Part shown: positions 27,739 to 36,278 of the stretch, piece by piece
Layout: every line of letters begins with the position of its first letter
Numbering within the stretch: the stretch's first letter is position 1
NCBI RefSeq assembly: GCF_000019725.1
Contig: NC_010505.1
Coordinates: 372,001 to 436,000, forward strand
DNA from: Methylobacterium radiotolerans JCM 2831
GTDB lineage: Bacteria > Pseudomonadota > Alphaproteobacteria > Rhizobiales > Beijerinckiaceae
Length of the DNA stretch: 64,000 bases
Direction of reading: 5' to 3'
Made by a program: the position numbers and the translations under genes
The notes under the pieces: generated by a model
What the model was told of the DNA's origin: nothing
The model's input: only the letters and a program-made list of their open reading frames with translations
Databases searched by the model: none

Positions 27739-28815
27739 ATGGGCCGGATACTTCTCATCACGGACGATCCCGCGCGCAGCCAGGGATTGGCGCAGGATCT
27801 CTCCGACGGCCTGTCCTGCGAGGTCCACGACCTGCGCGCCGCGGAGGCGCCTCTCGGCAGCGCGACCGCGATCGTCACCGACGTCCTCGACCTCGGATCG
27901 GCCTCCGTCGAGCGTCTGCGCCGCCGTCTGGCCGAGGTCCGGCACGGCGTCCCACTCATCATCCTGCTCCAGACGGACAGCCCGCGGACCCGGCTCCTGG
28001 GCGTCGCCCTCGGCGCGACGCACACGCTCTGCGCGCCCTTCGACACGGATCGCCTGCGGGAGACGCTGGGTGCGTCGCGCGCACCCGCGCGCGGCGCGGC
28101 CTTCTCGGATGAGCCTGTGCCCGCCTGCGCCTTACGGACGGCCGCGGCGGCGCGCGGCTTCTACGCCTCGGTCTTCGTGCCGGATCAGCCGATCACGCCG
28201 GAGGTCATCGACAACGGGACCCAGGCCATCGACCTCGCGATCCGGGAGACCGGGATCCGCGACTGGGTCCGGGCGGTGCGGCAGTTCGACGATGCCACGC
28301 ACCAGCACTGCCTGCTCGTCGCCGGGCTGGCGGCGGCCTTCGCGGCGAGCCTCGGCCTCGGCGAGCAGGAGCGCCATCGCCTGACGAAGGCGGCCCTGCT
28401 GCACGACGTCGGCAAGATCCATATCCCGGCCGCGATCCTCAACAAGCCGGGGCGGCTCGACGACGCCGAACTGGCCGTCATGCGGCTCCATCCGGAGAAG
28501 GGCTACAGCATGCTGGTCGATCAGGGCTTCGAGCAGCAGATGCTGCACGTGGTCCGGTCGCACCACGAGATGCTCGACGGATCGGGCTATCCGGACCGCC
28601 TCAAGGGCGACGAGATCCCCGACCTGGTCCGTCTGGTCACCGTCTGCGACATCCACGCGGCCCTGATCGAGCAGAGGCCCTACAAGCCGCCGATGGCCAG
28701 CGAGGCGGCCTACGCGATCCTGGAGGGCATGGCGGGACGGCTCGACCCGGCGATCGTCGGCGCCTTCCGGCCGGTCGTCGCCGCCTTCGCGCCCCACACC
28801 CTCAACGCTGCCTGA
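27739..28815 (+). CDS. Degenerate receiver plus HD-GYP c-di-GMP phosphodiesterase
   Basis: A 358-residue protein. Residues 1-110 fold like a receiver (ILLITDDPARSQGL at the start), but the acidic pocket is partly lost and the conserved Lys near the end is replaced (CAPFD instead of a KPF-like segment), so phosphorylation is doubtful. The C-terminal HD-GYP domain is intact: LLHDVGKIHIP (metal-binding HD) and HHEMLDGSGYP (the GYP signature). HD-GYP enzymes hydrolyse c-di-GMP. The ATG at 27739 follows GGAAGG with good spacing. Probably one transcript with cheZ, linking c-di-GMP to motility control; that link is inference. Confidence 0.85.
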   Translation: MGRILLITDDPARSQGLAQDLSDGLSCEVHDLRAAEAPLGSATAIVTDVLDLGSASVERLRRRLAEVRHGVPLIILLQTDSPRTRLLGVALGATHTLCAPFDTDRLRETLGASRAPARGAAFSDEPVPACALRTAAAARGFYASVFVPDQPITPEVIDNGTQAIDLAIRETGIRDWVRAVRQFDDATHQHCLLVAGLAAAFAASLGLGEQERHRLTKAALLHDVGKIHIPAAILNKPGRLDDAELAVMRLHPEKGYSMLVDQGFEQQMLHVVRSHHEMLDGSGYPDRLKGDEIPDLVRLVTVCDIHAALIEQRPYKPPMASEAAYAILEGMAGRLDPAIVGAFRPVVAAFAPHTLNAA

Positions 28816-28909
28816 CGGCGTCCCGCCGCAGCTGCGTCGCGCACCGACGTACGGGCGCCACGCCGCGGATCCCTCCGGGGCGCGGCGCGATCTGTGTTCC
28901 GCACGATGT

Positions 28910-28939
28910 GCGCGGGCCTCGCCGAAGCGCGGCCCGCGC
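28910..28939. terminator. Hairpin between convergent HD-GYP and dctA genes
   Basis: Perfect 9-base inverted repeat, GCGCGGGCC (28910-28918) and GGCCCGCGC (28931-28939), with a 12-base loop, 10 bases past the dctA stop (on the complement) and in the convergent gap. No T tract. Confidence 0.55.
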
Positions 28940-28949
28940 CGCCGACTTG

Positions 28950-30293
28950 TCACTCGGCCGGCTGGAGAGCCGGCGCGGGCGCGAGCGGCGCCAGGGTCTG
29001 ACCGGACAGGGCCGCGGCGAGCTTGGCCTCGTCGACCTCATTCTCCCAGCGCGCCACGACGATGCAGGCCACCGCGTTGCCGATGAAGTTCGTCAGCGCG
29101 CGGCACTCCGACATGAAGCGGTCGACGCCGAGGATCAGCGCCATGCCGACCACCGGCACGGAGGGCACCACGGCGAGCGTCGCCGCGAGGGTGATGAAGC
29201 CCGAGCCGGTCACGCCCGCGGCGCCCTTGGACGACAGCATGGCGACGAGCAGCAGCAGCGCCTGCTCGCCGAGGCTCAGCGGCGTGTCGGTCGCCTGGGC
29301 GATGAACAGCGCAGCCATGGTCATGTAGATGTTGGTGCCGTCGAGGTTGAACGAGTAGCCCGTGGGCACCACGAGGCCGACGACCGGCTTCGAGCAGCCG
29401 GCCCGCTCCATCTTCTCCAGCAGGGAGGGCAGCGCCGACTCGGACGACGACGTGCCGAGCACGAGGAGCAGCTCCTCCTTGATGTAGCGGATGAGCTTGA
29501 TGATCGAGAAGCCGTTGTAGCGGGCGACCGCGCCGAGCACGACCAGAACGAAGATCGCCGAAGTCAGGTAGAAGGCGCCGACGAGGTAGGCGAGGTTGGC
29601 GAGCGAGCTGATCCCGTACTTGCCGATCGTGAACGCCATCGCGCCGAAGGCACCGATCGGGGCGACCTTCATGATGATGTTGACGACGCCGAAGATCGCC
29701 TCGGACAGGACCTTGATGATGTCGAGCACCGGCTTGCCGCGGTCGCCCAGGAAGGCGAGGCCGAAACCGAACAGCACCGAGAAGAACAGCACCTGCAGGA
29801 TCTCACCGCCCGCGAAGGCGCCGACCGCCGTCGTGGGGATGATGTTCATCAGGAAGTCGACGATGCTCTGCTCCTTCGCCTTGCCGGCGTAGGTGGCGAC
29901 CGCCTTCGGATCCAGGGACTTCGGGTCGATGTGCAGGCCGTTGCCCGGCTGGAGCACGTTGGCGACGACGAGGCCGACGATCAGCGCCAGCGTCGAGAAC
30001 GTCAGGAAGTAGATCAGGGCCTTGCCGCCGACCCGGCCGACCTTCTCGAGATTGGTCATGCCGGCGATGCCGGAGACGACGGTCAGGAAGATCACCGGGG
30101 CGATGATCATCTTGACCAGCTTGATGAAGGCGTCGCCCAGCGGCTTCAACTCGGCGCCGAGCTGCGGGTAGAAATGTCCGAGCAGGATGCCGATCGCGAC
30201 GGCGACCAGGACTTGAAAGTAGAGCGTCCGGTACAGCGGCTTCGGTCTGGCGGGCGGATGCGGGGCGGTGAGTGGTGATGGCACGGCAGCCAT
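28950..30293 (-). CDS. dctA: C4-dicarboxylate:cation symporter
   Basis: A 447-residue inner-membrane transporter for succinate, fumarate and malate. Family hallmarks are visible: the serine-rich re-entrant loop [19 protein letters not shown], then [24 protein letters not shown] and [20 protein letters not shown]. Length matches rhizobial DctA. GGGAGA lies before the ATG at 30293. Divergent dctB and dctD encode its two-component system, and a sigma-54 promoter lies upstream. Confidence 0.95.
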   Translation of the reverse strand: MAAVPSPLTAPHPPARPKPLYRTLYFQVLVAVAIGILLGHFYPQLGAELKPLGDAFIKLVKMIIAPVIFLTVVSGIAGMTNLEKVGRVGGKALIYFLTFSTLALIVGLVVANVLQPGNGLHIDPKSLDPKAVATYAGKAKEQSIVDFLMNIIPTTAVGAFAGGEILQVLFFSVLFGFGLAFLGDRGKPVLDIIKVLSEAIFGVVNIIMKVAPIGAFGAMAFTIGKYGISSLANLAYLVGAFYLTSAIFVLVVLGAVARYNGFSIIKLIRYIKEELLLVLGTSSSESALPSLLEKMERAGCSKPVVGLVVPTGYSFNLDGTNIYMTMAALFIAQATDTPLSLGEQALLLLVAMLSSKGAAGVTGSGFITLAATLAVVPSVPVVGMALILGVDRFMSECRALTNFIGNAVACIVVARWENEVDEAKLAAALSGQTLAPLAPAPALQPAE

Positions 30294-30427
30294 GGGGCGT
30301 TCTCCCTGTCGCGAGCTTCGGATGGGGCGGCTTGCGTCGGCGTGAGCCGACGGTGTCCGCGCTTGCTGTTGGCCTTTCGGCGCGCAGCCGTTCACTGGCG
30401 ACATGGCTGCGTTACGTGACGGGAATG

Positions 30428-30442
30428 GCAACCGGCATGCCA
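30428..30442 (-). promoter_or_regulatory. Sigma-54 (-24/-12) promoter of dctA
   Basis: On the complement strand 30442-30428 reads TGGCATG-CCGG-TTGC, against consensus TGGCACR-N4-TTGCW. The GG and GC elements have the correct spacing. Transcription would start near 30416, leaving a leader of about 120 bases before the dctA ATG. DctD encoded next door is an enhancer-binding activator with GAFTGA, the partner expected for this promoter. Confidence 0.75.
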
Positions 30443-30524
30443 CTCGGACGCCGGCCGCTACTTTTCTTTAACCAGCTGATTAAGATGAGCTTTTTCTTGA
30501 AGGCGGCGGTGGGCGAGGCGCGCC

Positions 30525-30538
30525 AGAATGCGGATTCT
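30525..30538. promoter_or_regulatory. Inverted repeat upstream of the sigma-54 promoter, candidate DctD site
   Basis: AGAAT-GCGG-ATTCT is a perfect inverted repeat centred about 90 bases upstream of the dctA -24 element, the usual place for enhancer-binding protein sites. A looser GGAA-N9-TTCC repeat lies nearby around 30556-30572. Assignment to DctD is inference from position. Confidence 0.4.
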
Positions 30539-30588
30539 CGCACGCGGCCAGCCGGAACGGTCCGGATTCCCGGACAGGCCGGCCGCCG

Positions 30589-32451
30589 TTGAGCGCGCTG
30601 ACGCTGTCCGGCCAGGGCAAGCCCTCGCGCCGGGGCCTCGCCGTCTTGGTCGGGCTCTGCGCGATCCTCGTGGCGGCGTGGCTCGCCGGCCGGGCCGCAG
30701 AGCGCTGGGCCCTGTCGGACCTGCGGCGCGGCGCCCGCTCGGCGATCGGCCTGCAGGTCGGCGTGCTGCTCGCGGAGATGCAGAAGCAAGCGTCCCTGCC
30801 GCTGGCGCTCGCCGCCGACCCCGAGGTCGCCGCCGCGGTCGGCCCTGATCCCGGACGCGACCTCCTGGATCGTGTCGATCGGCGGCTCGCCCAGGTCGCG
30901 GCCGCCACCGGATCGGCGGTCATCTACGTCATCCGCGCCGACGGTCTCACGGTCGCGGCGAGCAACGCGGGGGAGGATCGCAGCTTCGTCGGCCGGGACT
31001 ACGGTTTCCGCCCCTATTTCAAGCAGGCTCTGGCCGGCGGGGCCGGATCCCAGTTCGCCCTGGGAACAGTCAGCGGTCGGCCGGGCCTGTACCTCGCGCG
31101 CCGGATCGGGGCCGGGACCGGCGTGGTGGTGGTGAAGGTCGAGTTCGACGCGGTCGAGGCGGCTTGGCGCGCCGCCCGCGAGGTCACCTTCGTGACCGAT
31201 GCCCGGGGCATCGTCCTCGTCACCAGCGAGCCGAACTGGCGCTTCGACACCCTCCACGCCGTCGACGCGGCCGAACGCGCACGGATCGAGGCGGGACAGG
31301 AATTCGGCGCCGCGCGCCTCGAGCGGCTGCCGATCCATCCGGTCGCGGGCGAACCGGACGTGGTGCGGGTCGGACGCGGGTCGGTCCCGGCCTGGACCGC
31401 CATCCAGTCGCAGGCGCCCGTGCCCGGCACGGACTGGCAACTGCGGACACTGACGCCGGTCGGGACCGCCGTCGAGCGGGAGCGCCTGCAGGCCTGGATC
31501 ATCGCGGCCCTGGTCACGGCGCTCGCCGGGTACGGACTCTTCACCCTGGCCGATCGGGGGCGCCGGACACGGGCCCGGCTCGCCGAGGCCGCGGCGCGCC
31601 GGGCGGAGCTGGAATCCAGCGTCGAGGCGCGCACGCGGGCGCTGCGTGAGACCAACGCCCAGTTGCGCGCCGAGATCGCTGAGCGGCAGCGCGCCGAGGC
31701 CGAGCGCGAGCGCCTCGGCCGCGAACTGGCGCAGGCCGGCCGGCTCGCCGCCTTGGGCCAATTCGCGGCCAGCATGGCCCACGAGATCAACCAGCCGCTG
31801 GCGGCGATCCGCTCCTACGCGGACAACGCCGCGATCCTCATTCGCCGCGGTCGGGGCGAGGACGCGGCCGAGAACGCCGCCGCCATCGGGCGGCTCACCG
31901 ACCGGATCGCCGGCCTCACGCGGCAGCTCAAGGGCTTCGCCCGGCGCGCCTCGCCGCGGCGGGAGCCGGTGCTGCTGCGCGAGGTGGTGGCGAACGCGCT
32001 GGAACTCGTGGCGGCGCGCGCCGCCGCGCTCCAGGTCTTGCTGGAGGCGGACCGGCCCGCCCCGGAGCTACGCGTCCTCGGAGACGGTCCGCGGCTGGAG
32101 CAGGTGCTGGTCAACCTCTTGCAGAATGCCATCGACGCTGTGGCGGGGCGCGCGGAGGCCCGCGTCTGCCTGCGCCTCGTCGAGAGCGGCGAGCGGGTCG
32201 CGATCGAGGTGGCCGATACCGGGCCCGGGATCCCCGCGGAGGTATGCGGCCAGGTTTTCGACGCGTTCTTCACGACCAAGGCGGACGGCCTCGGCCTGGG
32301 CCTCGCCATATCCCGCGGGATCGTGGAGGATTGCGGCGGGAACCTGATCCTGGCCGGCGGCGACGGCGCCGGGACGGTCTTCCGGATGGAGTTGATCCGG
32401 GCGGCGGACGCGGTCCCGAGCGTGGGCAAGCCCGTGGGAGCGACACCGTGA
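30589..32451 (+). CDS. dctB: C4-dicarboxylate sensor histidine kinase
   Basis: A 620-residue membrane sensor. TM1 is at about 15-33, a periplasmic dCache-like sensor spans about 40-295 (with [24 protein letters not shown]), TM2 is at about 302-320, then a coiled coil and the kinase core. The phospho-His is H398 in [20 protein letters not shown], typical of DctB-type kinases; N box [10 protein letters not shown] and G boxes DTGPGIP and [13 protein letters not shown] follow. The start is a TTG because an in-frame stop lies just upstream. It overlaps dctD by 4 bases and is divergent from dctA. Confidence 0.92.
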   Translation: MSALTLSGQGKPSRRGLAVLVGLCAILVAAWLAGRAAERWALSDLRRGARSAIGLQVGVLLAEMQKQASLPLALAADPEVAAAVGPDPGRDLLDRVDRRLAQVAAATGSAVIYVIRADGLTVAASNAGEDRSFVGRDYGFRPYFKQALAGGAGSQFALGTVSGRPGLYLARRIGAGTGVVVVKVEFDAVEAAWRAAREVTFVTDARGIVLVTSEPNWRFDTLHAVDAAERARIEAGQEFGAARLERLPIHPVAGEPDVVRVGRGSVPAWTAIQSQAPVPGTDWQLRTLTPVGTAVERERLQAWIIAALVTALAGYGLFTLADRGRRTRARLAEAAARRAELESSVEARTRALRETNAQLRAEIAERQRAEAERERLGRELAQAGRLAALGQFAASMAHEINQPLAAIRSYADNAAILIRRGRGEDAAENAAAIGRLTDRIAGLTRQLKGFARRASPRREPVLLREVVANALELVAARAAALQVLLEADRPAPELRVLGDGPRLEQVLVNLLQNAIDAVAGRAEARVCLRLVESGERVAIEVADTGPGIPAEVCGQVFDAFFTTKADGLGLGLAISRGIVEDCGGNLILAGGDGAGTVFRMELIRAADAVPSVGKPVGATP

Positions 32452-33803
32452 ACGGATCGGCAGACGCGCAGGCGGAGACCGAGCGCGTCGTGTTCGTCGA
32501 TGACGAGGCGGACGTGCGCCGGGCCAATGGCCAGAGCCTGGAACTCGAAGGTTTCACCGTCGAGACCTTCGCGGCCGCCGAGCCGGCGCTCGCGGCGATC
32601 CTGGCCGCGCCGCCCGGCGTGGTCGTCACCGACGTGCGGCTGCCGGGGCTCGACGGCGTCGCCCTCCTGGCGCGACTGCGCCGGGTCGATCCCGACCTGC
32701 CGGTCATCCTCATCACCGGCCACGGCGACATCCGCATGGCGGTGGCCGCCATGCAGGAGGGTGCGTACGACTTCCTGGCCAAGCCCTATCCCGCCGAAGC
32801 GCTCGTCGGGTCCGTTCGCCGGGCGCTCGAGCGGCGCCGGCTCGTCATGGAGAACCGGGCGCTGCGGGCCCGGCTCGACGCGGCCACCGGGGAGGATCCG
32901 GCTTTCCTCGGGACGTCCCCGGAGATCGTGGGGCTGCGCGCCCTGGTGCGCGAGGTCGCGCGGGCCGATGTCGACGTGCTGGTCTTCGGCGAGACCGGGT
33001 CCGGCAAGGAGGTTGTGGCGGGCGCCCTGCACCGGTGGAGCCGTCGCGCCGAGCGGAACCTCGTGGCGATGAACTGCGGGGCACTGCCCGACAGCGTCGT
33101 CGAGAGCGAGCTGTTCGGGCACGAGGCCGGGGCCTTCACCGGGGCCCTCAAGCGCCGCGTCGGCCGCATCGAGCACGCGCAGGGCGGTACGCTCTTCCTC
33201 GACGAGATCGAGAGCATGCCGCTGCCGCTGCAGGTCAAGCTCCTTCGGGTGCTCCAGGAGCGAACCGTGGAACCGCTCGGCACCAACGAGGTGCGGCCGG
33301 TCGACATGCGGGTGGTGGCCGCCACGAAGGTCGATCTCGGGCAGGCGGCCGCGCAGGGCACCTTCCGCGACGACCTCTACCACCGGCTCAACGTCATCAC
33401 GATCACGATCCCGCCCCTGCGCGATCGCGGGGACGACGTGCTGCTGCTCTTCCAGCATTTCCTGCGCCGCGCCGCCGAGAAGTTCGGGCGCCCGGTGCCG
33501 CCGGTCACGGCGGCAATCCGCGATCACCTGCGCCGACACGCTTGGCCGGGCAACGTCCGCGAGCTCGGCCATTTTGCCGAGCGCTGCGCGCTGGGGCTCG
33601 CCGCGACGGCGCAGCCCGCCGCCGAGCTGGCGGCCGGCAGCCTCGCCGATCAGGTCGATCGCTTCGAGCGCCAACTGATCCGCGACGAGCTGATCATGGC
33701 CGGCGGCGATGTCCGCGCCGCCGCCGAGGCTCTCGGCCTGCCGCGCAAGACCCTCTACGACAAGATGGCCCGGCACGGCCTGACGCCGGGCGACTACCGC
33801 TAG
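32448..33803 (+). CDS. dctD: Sigma-54-dependent response regulator of C4-dicarboxylate transport
   Basis: A 451-residue NtrC-type activator. The receiver (about 10-125) has D62 in [12 protein letters not shown]; the AAA+ domain has Walker A GETGSGKE, the sigma-54 contact loop GAFTGA and Walker [11 protein letters not shown]; the C-terminal Fis-type HTH is [21 protein letters not shown]. It starts with a GTG overlapping the dctB stop (GTGA). Phosphorylated by DctB, it should activate the dctA sigma-54 promoter found in the divergent region. Confidence 0.94.
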   Translation: MNGSADAQAETERVVFVDDEADVRRANGQSLELEGFTVETFAAAEPALAAILAAPPGVVVTDVRLPGLDGVALLARLRRVDPDLPVILITGHGDIRMAVAAMQEGAYDFLAKPYPAEALVGSVRRALERRRLVMENRALRARLDAATGEDPAFLGTSPEIVGLRALVREVARADVDVLVFGETGSGKEVVAGALHRWSRRAERNLVAMNCGALPDSVVESELFGHEAGAFTGALKRRVGRIEHAQGGTLFLDEIESMPLPLQVKLLRVLQERTVEPLGTNEVRPVDMRVVAATKVDLGQAAAQGTFRDDLYHRLNVITITIPPLRDRGDDVLLLFQHFLRRAAEKFGRPVPPVTAAIRDHLRRHAWPGNVRELGHFAERCALGLAATAQPAAELAAGSLADQVDRFERQLIRDELIMAGGDVRAAAEALGLPRKTLYDKMARHGLTPGDYR

Positions 33804-33948
33804 GACGGCCGGGTTCGGCATGTCCTGAGACCGCGACGGCCCCGGCTCCAGCGCGGGATCGCCGCGACGGCGACATGCCGAAAAGGGGTACGTGGACCGG
33901 TGCGGAAACTGCTTAGCGTGGCTGACGGATCCCCCCGCCGAGCCGCCC

Positions 33949-34185
33949 ATGCCCCGCTTCTTCATCGATCTGCACGACGGAACCGAACTGGTCCGCGACA
34001 AGGACGGCTACGACCTGCCCAGTCTCGAAGCCGCCCGTTCGCAGGCTGTGAAGATCATGACGCGCATCGCCCAGGGGCTCTCCGACCGGCCCGGGCGTCA
34101 GGATTACATCGCGGCGGTCCGCGACGACGCGGGCGTGGTGCGGATGCGCTTCCGGGTGTCGCTCGATGCCGGCCCCGTCGGCTGA
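33949..34185 (+). CDS. DUF6894 family small protein
   Basis: Encodes 78 residues starting MPRFFIDLHDGTELVRDKDGYDLPSLEAARSQA, the typical form of the DUF6894 family (F-x-D/N-HDG, D-x-x-G-x-x-L-P-x-L-x-x-A). These small cytosolic proteins are abundant in Methylobacterium and Bradyrhizobium, with no known function. The last gene before the accessory region. Confidence 0.75.
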   Translation: MPRFFIDLHDGTELVRDKDGYDLPSLEAARSQAVKIMTRIAQGLSDRPGRQDYIAAVRDDAGVVRMRFRVSLDAGPVG

Positions 34186-34575
34186 GGCTCAGGGGTGCGG
34201 AACTGCCGAAAAGTTCGTGCCTCTGGTTGAGTCGGCGCCCGGAAAGGCCGCCGTGTGTGGGACCAGGCGGGCTGGATTCGATGGTGGCGAGGGAGGGACT
34301 CGAATCCCCGACATAGAGATTGCGGTGCTTCGCTTCTGCGCTGCGATTCGAGCACTGAGCTGTCAACTTGGCGGACGAAGGCACCAGTCGTACCCCAGCA
34401 CGAAAGCTTCGCGCCGTCCGCGACGAGGAGAATCCTGCTGTTCCGGTTTCGGGTGTCAGATCTGAGAAGCGGATGCCGGGCGGTGGGCCAAAATTCGCCA
34501 AGAAACGGCGGCCGAGGGCATACGTACCGCCGGCCGGACGACGTCGCCAGCGTGGCACCTTGCGTGGTTCACGCG
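34186..34575. other. Intergenic region with tRNA-like remnant, start of accessory region
   Basis: No protein gene seen. It holds a tRNA-like 3' end (listed separately) near 34282. From about here onward composition becomes mixed and genes are often broken, so this may be the left boundary of an integrated element. Confidence 0.45.
34282..34360 (-). pseudogene. tRNA-like remnant, intact T-arm and CCA end (tRNA-Met-like)
   Basis: On the complement strand the last 30 or so bases read like a tRNA 3' end: TGTCGGGG, loop TTCGAGT, CCCTC, acceptor CCTCGCC and an encoded ACCA. This resembles alphaproteobacterial elongator tRNA-Met. Upstream, an AGCTCAGT-like D-arm half is present, but the 5' acceptor strand (expected GGCGAGG) and a normal anticodon arm are missing. 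It therefore looks like a decayed or displaced tRNA gene. 3' halves like this are classic integrase attachment sites. Confidence 0.5.
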
Positions 34576-35553
34576 TCAGGTTTGCGGGATAACCATCGCG
34601 AAGCACAGGCCCTTCCCGTCGATGGCGCGCTCGAAGCGACCGCCCAGGCTTCGCTCGATGGTCTGCTTGAGTAGCCGCGACCCGAACCCGGTTCCATCGG
34701 CCTTAGGCACCTCCGAAGGCGCTGACCGCTCTCGCCACGTCACGTGCATCCCATCGGCGGCCATCTGTCCCTGAACCTTGAGGGTCCCGCCGCCCGAAAG
34801 GGCCCCGTACTTGGCCGAATTGGTGGCGAGCTCGTGAAAGATCATCGCGTAGTCGTTGACCTTGCCTTGGGTGGCAACCACGGCGTCATCGATGTCGATC
34901 TCGATATTGTTGCCGTGCCTATAAGGCGCCAAGATGCGCTCGGCGAGGATGCCCATCGAGACGTTCCCGCTCTCGCCTTGCTGAGCGCGTGTTGCCAGGA
35001 CGGTCGCCTCGTGCAGCACGCCGAACCGCCGCGACAGGTCCTCCGCGAAAAGCGCCGCCGACGTTGCGTCTCGGGCGACGATGGAAGTCAGTGCCCGGGC
35101 TACGGTGAACATGTTCGAGACCCGGTGCGCGAGTTCAGCGGTTAGAAGCCGTTCGGCCTCCTCGGCCCGCTTGCGGTCCGTGATGTCGAGGAAAATGGCT
35201 TGAACCCATTCCCCGACCCGACCGGCGTCCCCGCCGACACCTCGCGCCGAGATCCAGCGCGCGTCCGCACCCTCGCCAATACGGAAGTCGAAGCTGTAAG
35301 GATGCGGGTCCCGCTCACTGGCCGCCCATTCCTTCACCATCGCACTGCGATCGGCGGCGTTGACGCGCGCGAACAGCACGTCGATGTCGACGACGGCTCC
35401 GGAGACGCCCCAGAACTCGCGACACAGGCTGTCGAGCTGGGCTACCCGTTGGGTCGGCGACCACGCCCAGAGGCCGACGCCGCCCCGGTGAATCGCGCCG
35501 GTGAAATTCGCCAACGTCCACTCGTCACCGGTCAATTCGAGCCCCCCGTTCAT
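34576..35553 (-). CDS. HWE-family histidine kinase with PAS domain
   Basis: A 325-residue soluble kinase. A PAS-like domain (about 20-135) ends in WVQAIFLDITDRKRAEEAERLL. The kinase core has the HWE-type His box LTAELAHRVSNMFTVARALTSIVAR (His near 153) and the N box FHELATNSAKYGALS with GFGSRLL at the G region, as in HWE/HisKA_2 kinases. The usual WXE motif lies in the HVTWRERSAP segment. Such kinases often phosphorylate single-domain regulators or PhyR-type partners in stress and light responses. No cognate regulator is adjacent. Start chosen at the ATG at 35553. Confidence 0.85.
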   Translation of the reverse strand: MNGGLELTGDEWTLANFTGAIHRGGVGLWAWSPTQRVAQLDSLCREFWGVSGAVVDIDVLFARVNAADRSAMVKEWAASERDPHPYSFDFRIGEGADARWISARGVGGDAGRVGEWVQAIFLDITDRKRAEEAERLLTAELAHRVSNMFTVARALTSIVARDATSAALFAEDLSRRFGVLHEATVLATRAQQGESGNVSMGILAERILAPYRHGNNIEIDIDDAVVATQGKVNDYAMIFHELATNSAKYGALSGGGTLKVQGQMAADGMHVTWRERSAPSEVPKADGTGFGSRLLKQTIERSLGGRFERAIDGKGLCFAMVIPQT

Positions 35554-35719
35554 GTCGCTCTCGTGCCTGCCTATCGGGGTGACCCGCCCGTTGCGATGCC
35601 GGCATATAACCCGCGGATGACGTGCCGGCTCCGGCATAGCTCGATCACGCTGTCATCCTCCGCGAGGATGCGCGAACAGGGCCTCGGGCGGGAGACCTGT
35701 CCGGCATCGCGAGCCTTCA

Positions 35720-35950
35720 GTGACGAACGAGATGGCGATGATTGTCCGATCGGGTTCCGATTCGGCCGCACGCCTTGCAGAAGACATCATCGCCGAGATC
35801 GAAAGACCGTACGCGCTCAACGAGTGCGCCGCTTCCATTGGCTGCAGCCTTAATTTGAGCGGATGCGAGGATCGGTCGAGCCCTGAAGAGCTGATGCAGT
35901 GCGCCGACGTCGCTCTCTCCGAGGCGAAACGCCGTCGCCGAGGACGCGCA
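35720..35950 (+). pseudogene. GGDEF domain remnant
   Basis: The translated frame reads like the C-terminal half of a diguanylate cyclase domain: AMIVRS, AARLAEDIIAEIERPYALNECAASIGCSL, then SPEELMQCADVALSEAKRRRRG. The GGDEF loop itself is scrambled at the left edge (only GDE-like bases remain before AMIV) and no EAL or N-terminal part follows. A piece of an IS630-type element abuts the right end. This is a dead fragment, not a functional gene. Confidence 0.65.
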
Positions 35951-36037
35951 GCGGGCCGCGGCGCAGCGTCAGGAGGCACCCGCCACCACGGCAGCCGTAA
36001 CACGTTCGCGCAGGTCCAGAAACAGGGGCGAAGGCAT
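35935..36037 (-). mobile_element. IS630-family transposase 5' remnant
   Basis: On the complement strand an ATG at 36037, preceded by GAAGGAG, begins MPSPLFLDLRERVTAAVVAGAS and then hits a stop and frameshift. This is the typical IS630 start (MPxPLSxDLRERVxAAVxAG). It fades into the GGDEF remnant near 35935, so only the first 30 or so codons survive. Confidence 0.5.
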
Positions 36038-36278
36038 GAGCAAGCTCCTTCACCTACCGACGCGCTACCCGCAAACTCGTCCCAATCAGCGCGGGGCCGG
36101 CTCCGGAGCTTCAAATTAATAGTCCATGAACTATAGCAATCTCGGAGATTCGGAGCGCGATTCAAAGCTCGCCGGATGTATCTCGAGGCGGAACTGGCGC
36201 CTAATTCGCGTAGTTGTGCTCGATACGGACAGAAGCGATACCGGATCTGAAAACAATCATACAAAACTGAGGCGCCGA

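Noticed and set aside
31815..34001. A 728-codon open frame opposite dctB and dctD
   Set aside because: Lies fully antisense to two well-supported genes; composition is that of a complement frame, no domains.
33900..34316. A 138-codon frame overlapping the DUF6894 gene
   Set aside because: Arg-rich, out of frame with the clear DUF6894 motif; no support.
34282..34360. Two-piece tmRNA (ssrA) gene
   Set aside because: The permuted alphaproteobacterial layout would need a GGCGAGG-type 5' piece and a tag frame downstream of the CCA; neither is present.
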